The notes below the pieces were generated by a model. It searched no databases. It worked only from the letters and a program-made list of their open reading frames with translations, and had not been told where the DNA came from. The translations under genes were made by a program, and so were the position numbers. Positions 48,494-59,900 of a stretch of 64,000 nucleotides of DNA are shown in pieces. The first letter of the stretch is position 1; every line of letters begins with the position of its first letter. The DNA comes from Metridium senile (taxonomy: Eukaryota > Cnidaria > Anthozoa > Actiniaria > Metridiidae): contig OX459100.1 in assembly GCA_949775045.1 (NCBI GenBank), positions 12,890,447 to 12,954,446 of the forward strand, read 5' to 3'.

Positions 48494-49933
48494 GGAGGCT
48501 CGGGTCAGTATTTTTCGCGCTCACCCAGCGACGTTTGAAAGGCCGTAGTTCCCGCGCCAGAGGGTATTTTGACAATATTTTTTAACACATGTCTACATAT
48601 AGAATAAAGTTTTTTAAAAAGTTATTTTTAATAAAATCGATAATATTTTAGCCGACAAATGATAACGCCGCCGAATTTCTATGTAGCCTATTTTGGGAAA
48701 AAATCGACCTAAACTTTTAAAACCACATAGCCTACTTTAAAGCTGTTACCTAGGTCAACAATCTGGCAAAGTTTAAAAAAAATTCATCTCACCGATTTGG
48801 AATAAAAACGGGTCATTTTTTTTCCTAGCAAAAATTCATTGTTTTATAATATTTACCGATAACAACAGACTTTGAAGAGATAAATCAAAATCCTTCAAGC
48901 CAGGTATTAACAGGACATTTGTCTATACTGTCTGTGAATTTCAACTAATTTAGTCCACGGGATTTCTTTTGGGAAAGGATACAAATCGGCAAAAGTTTGT
49001 CAGTTTTTGTGCAAAACTTCTAATTTTTACTTCTGAGCACGCTAACGAAAAAATCTGAGATAACTTTTTTTTATTTTTTAGCTAACAAAAGTTCACCATA
49101 TTTTCAAGTGCGCCTCTAAATTTTATAGTGATTGAAATATTTTGAGGCGGTCAAATAAAATTCTGAACGTGGGTATATTTGCCTTCGCTTTGCAGCGGCC
49201 GGTTTGTTTTTATTTTCGAGTTATACATGATTTGCATGCTTTTGCTTTTTTATACCCACGTTCAGAATTTTATTTGACCGCCTCAAAATATTTCAATCAC
49301 TATAAAATTTAGAGGCGCACTTGAAAATATGGTGAACTTTTGATAGCTAAAAAATAAAAAAAAGTTATCAGATTTTTTCGTTAGCGTGCTCAGAAGTAAA
49401 AATTAGAAGTTTTGCACAAAAACTGACAAACTTTTGCCGATTTATATCCTTTCCCAAAAAACATCCCGTGGACTAAATTTGTTGAAATTCACAGACAATG
49501 TAGAAAAATGTCCTGTTAATACCTGCCTGGAAGGATTTTGATTTATCTCTTCAAAGTCCGTTGTTATCGGTAAATATTATAAAACAATGATTTTTTTGCA
49601 CTGAAAAAAATTGTCCCGTTTTTATTCCAAATCGGTGAGATGAATTTTTTTTAAACTTTGCCAGATTGTTGACCTAGGTAACAGCTTTAAAGTAGGCTAT
49701 GTGGTTTTAAAAGTTTAGGTCGATTTTTCCCAAAAATAGGCTACATAGAAATTCGGCGGCGTTATCATTTGTCTGCTAAAATATTATCGATTTTATTAAA
49801 AATAACTTTTTAAAAAACTTTATTCTATATGTAGACAAGTGTTAAAAAATCTTGTCAAAATACCCTCTGACGCGGGAACTACGGCCTTTCAAACGTCGCT
49901 GGGTGAGCGCGAAAATTACTGACCCGAGCCTCC
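48494..49933. mobile_element. 1.44-kb near-perfect palindromic element
   Basis: Arms 48494-49176 and 49251-49933 are inverse copies with few differences; spacer about 74 bp. TTAA at 48490-48493 (shared with the neighbouring MITE) and 49934-49937. Ends GGAGGCTCGGGTCAG. No coding frame. Transcription would give a hairpin RNA of nearly 700 bp. Confidence 0.9.
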
Positions 49934-50321
49934 TTAAGTGTATAATAATTACTTCCAAGGAATAAAGCTGTCGGTCCGTGACCTAAAATAAAGGTATCGA
50001 GTTTGGATGAAGTTTATTCTCGATCACCAGGTGTTTCAGAGTTTTTTAAATTAAATTAATTAGAATTAAAATTCTTATTTCATATAATCAATGAAACTCT
50101 ATAAGGTTACTCAAAATGTCAATAAACCTTAGTTAAAATGAGTCAATGAAATACCACTCTATATAGATTTGCAAGGTGACCACAAGCTTGAGTGCAGACA
50201 TTCGATGATGCAGGTCTTTTTGTGGTTGTATTGACCGAGTGTCATTATAGAAGCCACTTCATTATCATAATTTAATTCATATTTTGGTTGACCACTACAT
50301 CAAAATTATAGATTAGAATGA

Positions 50322-50463
50322 CAGGGCCGTAGCACAGGGAGGGGTAGGGGGCGGTGCCCCCCAAAAACATGATTTGAGTGTATTGAATGGTAGTTATTTT
50401 CAGGGCTATTTTCAGAAATCAATGGGTGAGCCCCCCAATCATTTTGAGAGTGCTACGGTCCTG
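50322..50463. mobile_element. MITE with CAGGGCCGTAGCAC ends
   Basis: Inverse GTGCTACGGTCCTG at the right end; contains GCCCCCCA repeats. Confidence 0.65.
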
Positions 50464-50610
50464 AATGACATCAACAAAGCTAGACAGTTTGAGACAAAAA
50501 TATCAAATTTTAGAGAAGCTATGAGTATTTTTGAAAGGACACCACAACGAGGCTAGCAAGGAAACAGTTCACTGAACACATACAAATCTTTATAATTTTG
50601 ATTCCAAATA

Positions 50611-50785
50611 CAGCGGAACCCCGTTAATCCGACCACCGAAGGGACAGCCAAAAGTGGCCGTATTCTATTAAGCGGGTAAATTTTATAGAAAATGTATGGA
50701 CATGCATTTCGTCGGGACCTAAAATACTGACCGCAATAACCGGTTGGCCGTATTAAGCGGGTGGCCGTAAGGCGGGGTTCCACTG
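50611..50785. mobile_element. Tigger/pogo-like MITE
   Basis: Ends CAGCGGAACCCCG and CGGGGTTCCACTG flanked by TA, the pogo/Tigger (Tc1-mariner) signature; 175 bp. Confidence 0.75.
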
Positions 50786-51022
50786 TAGCTAGCTTCACTT
50801 GAATGCTATCTATAGCAATTAAACTTTGCCAAATATACCGATTTTTCTTGCTCTTTCTGATGGTGGTGCTTATTTTTTAAGGGTTCTTTATTTGTCAATG
50901 GCGGCCATATTGGCTTTTGGTCTATATATGTCGGCCTAATTGTATAGACTCTAAATAAATAATACATATACATGCTTGTATGAACTACATTTTACTGCGT
51001 ACTCGAATATGATCAATTACAG

Positions 51023-51096
51023 GTGGGTCAAGGTGGAAAAGTGCACTTGTTATAGAACTGGCCATCACGTTAGAAAGAGCTACACCAGAACTTGAC
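51023..51096 (+). CDS. Orphan candidate exon, product unknown
   Basis: A 74-nt open segment between an acceptor (attacag) and a consensus gtaagt donor. Entering in phase 1 it reads GSRWKSALVIELAITLERATPELD-like sequence without stops and leaves in phase 0. It would fit the phase of the 43705-43732 exon. No family was recognised; it may be a pseudoexon. Confidence 0.25.
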
Positions 51097-52540
51097 GTAA
51101 GTAAAAACTATGTTCATTCCTATTCTTGTCAGTCATTCTTTTTCCTTCTTTTTGATATCTTCTTTTTTTCGTGTTATTTGTTTTTTTTTCATAACTGAAT
51201 TTCTAGAATTTCTGCCTTTTGTTCTCCTTTTTCATCTAACGTTTTTATGAATATTTCTTCATTTTCAAGTTTATTATCCTTGATGCCCTCACTCTTCTTC
51301 CTCTAGTTTTGCTCAGTCGTCTTCATGATGATCTCCTCCTCTTTTTAATCCGTTTAAAATCTTCTTTTTGTTAGCAAACTATCTCATTTTCTATTTCGTC
51401 CGCTTCTTTCTTCTTCGTCTTCTACTACTTTTTAAGAAACATGTGGAGAGGTCCTGAGCATGAGATCCATTTCCAGTGGCTTGGCCTCACACTTGTTTAG
51501 AATTCTTTCCAATCTGTTCAGCCTTGAGTAACTTGAAATGCCCGTAAAAAGGAGCATTGATCGAGAGAGGGGGATAAGAGCACATACGTTGGTTTCCTGG
51601 GGGACCGGCTTACTTCTAACAGAAGGAACTACCGCCGAATGCTAAATATGAGTCGGCTTTTTTCATGTTTCTTTTTCTATTAGTGTATTCTTTGTTATTA
51701 ATTCTTCTAAATTTTACAAACGTCAAAGAAAACCAAGAGACATAATTTAAGATTTCGACCTCGTCCTGATAATAATAATAATATGATAATGATAATAAAT
51801 CTTTATTGGGTAACAAATAAAGCAGAGCTTTTTTCCAATCTGGCCCATTAAAATATTTACATATATGCTGATTTTGATCTACCTATACAATTGAATTAAC
51901 TAAACTAGGTATATCTAATAATCTAATAATTAATCTTATTATTTGTTTCTATTTATTAATGAATATACTTCTATTTATTTTGAATATAATATGATAGCGA
52001 TAACAAATGAAACAAAAAAGAAAATTTAAGTAAGGAGATTACTGCATATAATTTGACTACCATATATTATATATATACTACTGGCCGGTGTTGTGATTTT
52101 TTGCAAGATACGTACTAAACTTTAAAAGATTCTCTCTCCATTCAAGTGGATACCAGCAAATAATTGGGTTGAAAAATTGACAAAAAGGTGCCCAGGGGGT
52201 AACCTGCGATAGACTAGTATCACATTAAGGAGTGGTATAAATACTCGTAGATGATCGCTTGAATAATAATAATTTATAATTAATAATTTATTAATTTATA
52301 TTGCACTGGCAAATTCAATCGTGAGATTTTCAAATGCGCTAATGAAGCTAAGGAAGCCGGAGTTAAGCGCCTGCATTGTTAATCCTTAGTGATCTCTATA
52401 ATGATAATTGGAAAGGACTTTATAGACATATAGTTACACTAATTTGGCGCTAATAAAAGTTTGTACTTTTATTTTATTCAACAGTCAACGTTTCTTGAAA
52501 ATTCAGCGGTTTATTCGCGAGAATTATCATCGATATCGCC

Positions 52541-53861
52541 ATGATACGAGTGATATCTTTCTCAATTGTTGTCCTAGTACTCATTGGACTGACACTTGCT
52601 AATAACCAAACTAAAGGTAAGCCATAAAATGAGTTTGAAGAAAACCCCCGGATAGGTTTAGTTCAACCTATATCGTTTTAAACAACAGAATCTTACTAAA
52701 ATAAGAATATCATATGGCACAAAAATTTCGCGCGCTCTGCCTGGTTTATGGACAGGTGCGATTCTCCGTAATGCCCTTGGCCAACTCCAGCAAGACAACA
52801 ATAATCTATTTTTTGCTGCAATTTTTATTTAAAAAGTGTACACAATTTTTGTCGCTGGGTCAAACTTTTTCACATAAATTCGACGTGTCACACTAAAACG
52901 TCTGCAAGAGTGATTCTTTAACCTGTCGCAAAGTGTGTACCGGCTTTTAAAGGCAGGTATGCCCTAGGTAACAAGTTGGAATTCCTTCGTGTACACGTTG
53001 AATTACAACAAGTCACACAAATCAATTGTATCTAGTTTGAATACGTACGGTCACAAATCAATTGTATCTAGTTTGAATAATTGTCCCGCGAGGTGTTAAA
53101 AGGTCTCTATTATTCGTCTCGCTTCGATGCGAAGGCCCTTTCAAGCTAGATGGCGCAGATAACTGTGAAGCAGACTATTGCTATCTTACGTCATTAATTA
53201 TAATTCTTTGGAATAATATATATTTTTTCAACATGAAAATATATATATTTTCTTAATTATTATTTACCAAGACATTCTCAATTTGTATTTGTTTCAGTTG
53301 CATGTGATATTGTTGTTGATCTTGCGATACTGTTGGAAAGCTCCAGCAATATAACGTCCAAAGTTTGGTCCCAGCAAAAAAAATTCGCGAACGAGTTGAT
53401 CAGTAACTTTGGAATATCTGAAAATGGAAGCCACATCTCTGTTATTAAATACAGTAATGATCCTAGCTTTGTCTTCAACTTGGACTTACCGTCTTCAAAT
53501 AACGTCAAGGAAGTACTTGAATGTTTAGAGCAAGATGAAGGGTACACCCATATTGACAAGGCTCTTGAAATGGTAAACGAAAAAGTATTCACTGATGAAG
53601 CTTCTATGAGGACAAGTTATAAGGTGGTGAAGGTATGGCTTTGTTAACGACCGTGGCTTAATTTGAATAGCTACAGAGTAGGTGTTCTTGAGAGGTTTTG
53701 GGAAAAATGAGGGGTTATCCGGGTTTCCAACTTAATCTACGAACCAGCCGGCCAAAAATATAGCGCCTTGCGTTTTTGATCGGTTCCATTTCTTGCTCGT
53801 TCTAAAGTACTTCCCTAAAGTACTTCCCTCGCTGCGCTCGTTCCGTACGTCATGACCGCGA

Positions 53862-53906
<45 letters not shown>

Positions 53907-56900
53907 TTATTATTATATAAACGAAGTATAGTATATTTCTAATGTATTATACATTACAAGTATTTTAAATCGAGCGCACGATTGAAATCGTCTACAACTC
54001 TTGTATATTACTGTGCAACTCGCCGTACCGTAGTCACTTACAAAAACGTTTGATGAATTTTTGACATTATTTTGTCATTTTTTCATCTCAATCGGACAAA
54101 TTACAGACATCAAAGTTTCTTAAAGTGCATATGACAGGACGCGTTTTTTTACAGAATCTTGCAGTTCAATATCTTGAAAAAACGTTTCAAAAGTTTGAAC
54201 ATTTTTGAAAAAATTTTAAGGCCTTTTTTTAGCGTTCAAAGTACCCGCCTTTTGCTTTCAAATCTGTCCTGGGACCTGGGACCAAGTCTCGCGGTCGTGA
54301 CGTCACATTGTGTACCTTCGTCGTAGTTACCGGTAAGCAACAAGTTGTTGTCAACAATTTCGTAAACTATTTCCACAATTAGCAACAAAATGCTTAGCGA
54401 TTCCGATGAGTCTTTGGAGTCAAACTCTTCTAGAAGTTCAATAACTAATTCTGAAGCAGAATCCTTCGATTCTGGGGAAGAATTTCAACTAGATATTGGC
54501 GATGAACCATATCAAGACGAACCGCTAGCAAGCGATGGCGGCGAATCGGACGACGATGAAGAAACAGACATAGATGGACTAACTCCAGCTACTTTAGAGG
54601 CCAGATTCGAAAAGCGTATACCAGTTCAAGAATGGTTAGTGAATCTTTCTATAAATCTCTTCAAAAAAGCGAGACATGGAATAATTCAGTGTTTCTTTCT
54701 TAGGTGCAAATGTTCACATTGCAATGAAGAAAATTTACAGGACGCCTTGGAGTTTCGGTGCTGCCATGAAATAACAAATGCCATCGGAAAACTAGTTTTT
54801 GATGGCTCCATCGAAAGGGTTAGCTGCATCACACAGCACGAGGATTATGAAGCGCTAATCAACAAGACAGTGTTATTACAAGTGGCTCCATTGCTTCGAG
54901 ACCAAAATGGACGAGGGTATCGCCGACAAAACGGAGCGAGTGAAAACGAGTAAGTATTGCGATAGTATAAGATATGTAAACATACCATGAGCTATAAGAT
55001 GACGAATTTAACGATACATGTTATCCGTAACTTTAAAAAAAACTGTTGCTACCTAGTAGTTTTAATATCAATAAATTAATAGTGTATTTAATCAAGCACT
55101 TTCGATCAATCACAACAACTGACATTTTATGTATTTGATTGTAACTTTTAGCCACTGGATAAAAACTACTAGACAATAGCAATTACATTTTACGCATACA
55201 GAGTTTGCAATTTTACTATACTTTTCTTTTTTTATATTTGTTTTACAGGTTTCTAAGAGCAGTTGCATACCGTTGGGTAATAAGATGGATCTGTGGTTTT
55301 ATGGGATGGGACAATAGAAGACCCTTACCAGCCTGTGTTTATCATAGTGTAAGGTTGAAGTATTCATCAAACCAAAGAAGAGGTTATGCTGCTGCTGCAG
55401 ATGACATGGAATAAGCTGTATAATAACTTTGATAATGATAGTAATTTCAATAAAACAAAAAATCATAAAATACAAACAAAATAACTAATAACCATTTCTT
55501 TGTAATCACTATTTCTACTATATCATCAAATACAAACATAAATATTTCTCACAAGCAATTTCTTTTGATGGATATAGTTTGCAATCTACCATGAAACACA
55601 GTATTACTGTTTCAATGTCTTATTGTCAAAAAGGAAATGAAAACAAACAAACAAAAGATAAATAAACTCAGTATAGTAATAAACAGGTGGTTCTGTTTCA
55701 CAAGTTTATTGTAGAACAGAACAAACTTATAACATAGTGTATTCTCTAACAAGTAATGTATCTCCAAATGAAACTTTATTGTTCAAGATATTGAATTTAT
55801 AAAAATAACTATAATCATTTACCCTTTGCCCATTGGGTGGGAAAGAGTAATTTTGTTTCAAATCTAATTTCCTAATGAGACTTTGTTCTCTACTAGATTA
55901 AGTAAGGGTTAGATGATGAATGCAAGTGTCCTATGGGATATAGAGTCTCAAGCATTAGATAGAAGGCCACAAGGGCGCAGCCAGAGTGGCCTTCTATATA
56001 ATGCGAGAGACTATGTCGCATTCATTATCTAACTGTCTTAGAATATGATCACACCCACAAAGAATTTTGTCAAAATTAAATATCACTTGACCATAGCAAA
56101 ACAGTGTTTTATTATATGGCCTACTATATAGTACTTATAATGCATTGAGAACTTCTATATAGTATTTCACTGGCAAGGTGGCAAAACAATAAAAAACAAA
56201 AGGCCTCACCAGTGGAATACTATATTTAGATACTATGGGATATATAACACTAAAATACAGTCATCTGATTGGCTGAGTGGATGTGATCATATTTATCATA
56301 TTTAAGTGGGAAATAAAAATGTGGTCTCTAGAATACCTACATACATAAATATAATACATATAAAATTATTCTTTGTTTTGCTGACACTTTGACTTTGAAT
56401 GGCCACGCATTGGTTTGCTGCAAGTTCTACATGTTCTTATTCCTTTACTTGATGTCTTCTTTTTCTGAGCTTCTTTGGCAGCTTTTTCCATCTCACCTTG
56501 TTTGCTTACTGTAACCAACAATACACACATTAGTAACTCTGCTTAGGATTTTAACAAAAAGAAAATAGCAACTTATCTGGAAAATAGTTTTTGAATATCA
56601 AACAAAAACAAAATATGTAACATGCTATATTTTACCAGCTGGAAATAATTGAGTACTGCTTTGCTTTCTTTTCTGGTGAGCTTTAACAGCCTCTGCTTTG
56701 CCAAGCCTGTTTGGATACTGTGAGGTCAAGGACTTTGGAGCGTTCTTTGAATACTTGTTGAATACCTCCATCCGTGCATGTTTGGACAAGCCAAAGAGTA
56801 CCTTTCTCATATCAGAAACATAACCTGAAAGAAATAGTATCAAATGATAGTATCAAGCTAGTAATAATACTATAATGAGTGCTTACAAATCTGATTACAG

Positions 56901-59900
56901 ATTTTTCACATAATCTTCTCAATACAATACAATTTTTTATTTGCTTCTTCAAAGCTGACAGCAAGCTTGTTTTTGTAAAGCAGTAAAAATGTTAATGGTA
57001 GTGTGAATATTATGAATACAGATATTGAGCTTTAAAAAATTGCTATAATTATTTCCAGAGAACTTTTGTATATTTAATGAGGCCTGGGATGACGTCTTTT
57101 CATTTGCATTTTCAGATTTCAAATGCTTATATCTCAGAAATTAATTAATTCAGATAAAAATGGTCAATAATATAAATATTTTTGTGCTTTTAAGTATAAA
57201 GAGTGCTCCTACATACAGGTTATCACTTTTTGTGTATTGACATGTGATTCCCTCCTTTAATAGGGTTCTTGGCAATATTATTTCTAAGTACAAGAGGCTT
57301 GTACACAGGCTTGTATACTCAAACATAATCATACATACCATAGGTTGGCGGTGTCTTGACATCACGGACAACTTCCTCTCCAAGTTTGTATTTTGGGTAG
57401 CACACTTTAACATACCCAGTACCACTTTTAGAAATCTGAGGCTCTCTTTGAAGATTTTCATTAAAATGTAGGCTTGCTAAAACATGCCTGCAACCAAAAG
57501 AAAAAGCAATAATAAGAAATCAAATATTGTATATTCCTTGCATTTTGTACTGGAAATTAATGAATTACTGAATAAAGTTCACATTACTGTTTGAATGATC
57601 GAAAAACTTAATGGCAGCAACTTTATGAATAGGATATAAGACAGCAAAGCAACATGTTTGGTAGAGCATATAGACCGTTCATTGATTTTTTTTAGTTCAT
57701 AATCAATCTATTCTTACTTCACTGGTTTTAATTATAGCATAACTCATTCATGTGTAACATTCATAACTCATTCATGTGTAACATTACTTACAAAACGTTT
57801 AGAGGTACTTACCTGCAAACTGTACCAAGCCATGAAAAGCAAATCATTTTTGGATGCCAGTGATTCAATGTTGCATGAAATCCTTCTAAGCAACTTGTTT
57901 GGGCTTCAGAAGAAAGATTTTTAATATCATTCACAAGTGCCTTCTTAGTCAGTAGACTGTTGACTTTCTGGTAGGCTGCTGTTCCTGCAAAACATTGAAC
58001 ACATTGAACATTAGTTTACTAATATCAAGTTTTAACAAACAGTTTTTTTCTTTCATGACACAGTTTTACGCTCGTTTTTTGGACATTTTCGATTTTTTTC
58101 TAATTTTTTTCTAAGACTTTTGTTGATTTGTATAAATATCACTAAACATTATCCCACAGTCACACAAATATCATTTAAAAACTTGTATTCCTTACCAACT
58201 TTAATCCACTTCCTTGGTTCCAATACACCATGATTGCACTTTTTATACAAAGGATTAGGATGGTCATCATGCTTGTTGGATACATGACGGAGAAACGACT
58301 CCCATTTTGCCACAATCAGGACGCCAAATCCAGTTTTGGTGGAAGTTGCACACCAGTACAAATGTTTTCGGATGCCTTTTATCCACGAGGATATGACCTC
58401 ACATCCTTTCTCTTTGCTCGCCTTCAGTAGTTTTTTTGTAATTGATCTTGCCACGTGCCAGATGTCGAAGTAATGGGTGGTGCCTGAACATGAAGTGCGA
58501 ATCCACTTTGCAATACCCCTGTGGCGGTCTGAGATGAACACAGTGATATCCAAACCAAGCTGCTTTAAAAATCCAAAAGATCTTTTGCATCCCTCTAATT
58601 CAGTCTGTGGGCTACCACCAGTCTCATTTGCCTAAAAGATCAAATATTACTTATTATAATGAGTACTAAAGTGTGTGTATTCTAATTTTTATTTTTTTAT
58701 GCATCATATATTATTAAAAAATGAGCATTTGCCCATCCAGTAAAAACAGTAACATTTTTATTGTGACAAAAATAAAAAATCACTGAAACTCAGATACAAA
58801 CTTGCAATAAGACTTTAAAAATACATAATGATCAGAATGATTTTTATTATTGATTATTCAATGAAGAAGAACAAAAAAAATATTACGATAGGTAATATAA
58901 TGAAATTTGTAAATAAAAAATGTTGACTTCTCTTCAATGAAGGGCTAAAGCTTGAAATGTCAGTAAATTTAAGTCACCTTTTTTTACGGTGTTACAAATT
59001 TTCATTCTATTACCTATCGTTTATATCAAACACCATCGCAGTTTATACTAGGTTACTCGCTAGTTTCCATTAAAAGAAATATCACATAGTTTCACTGTTG
59101 ATTCTCAGTACTGCCACTAATATATAGTTTCCTATTCACTACTAGTAAACTCAGTTATACAGATATCCAAGTTATACAGTTTTAATTTCTTTTGCTAACA
59201 CAAGTCAAAGTTCATGTGATGTTTCTTTCAATTCTAATGTATATTTTACATAGACTGTAAGACATCAACCATACATTAAAACTGAAAACAAATAGTCATA
59301 ACAAAATAATAATGTTATACCTGAACTATTTCAAAATGGACAATCTTCATAAGTGTTGTACACAGCATGGTATAGGCACCGTACTTGGCTGAATGTCCCA
59401 TGGAATCAAACCGTCCATCTCCAGTCCATACCACGTTCTTTACTCCTCTCAACTTGGAAACTAGTTTCTCTCTGTAGTCTTCCCAGTAATGAAGAACTGT
59501 TGGGAAAATGAAATTTCTCTGGTGTCTGAAGTATGTCCTTGCAGAATAAACACTAAGACCCATGTGACGGAATAAAAGCAATGTTTTGCTTATGGAAGCT
59601 CCAGCCATCAAAACTGCAAAACTTAAGAGTAAGTTCCCAAGCGGGATTTTCCCATCTAGTAGAGGCTGTGATTGCCATTCATACTTCTGGTTACACTTTA
59701 AGCAATGTTGTGTCATCGAAATCATTGTTCCAAAGCTCTTTGCAGTGACAGTTGGACTAGCTTCCTTGCAGTTGAAGCAAAACGTAGAGAACAGGCCAAC
59801 CAGTTTCCAATAAAAGACAACAAATTTTGGCTGCTCATATTCAGGTAGGTCTGGATTTACTCTGAAAATCAAAATATCAACATTACACTACCATAAAAAT

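Larger units (their letters stand above)
41929..52540. other. Repeat-rich region between DP and vWA genes
   Basis: Apart from the two weak candidate exons, no coding sequence was recognised. It holds the Penelope-like fragment, several MITEs, the long palindrome, and an 80-bp direct repeat shared by 48005-48085 and 50865-50945 (TTCTTTATTTGT..GGTCTATATATGTC). A (ATA)n AATCTTTATT LINE-type tail lies at 51770-51805. Confidence 0.5.
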
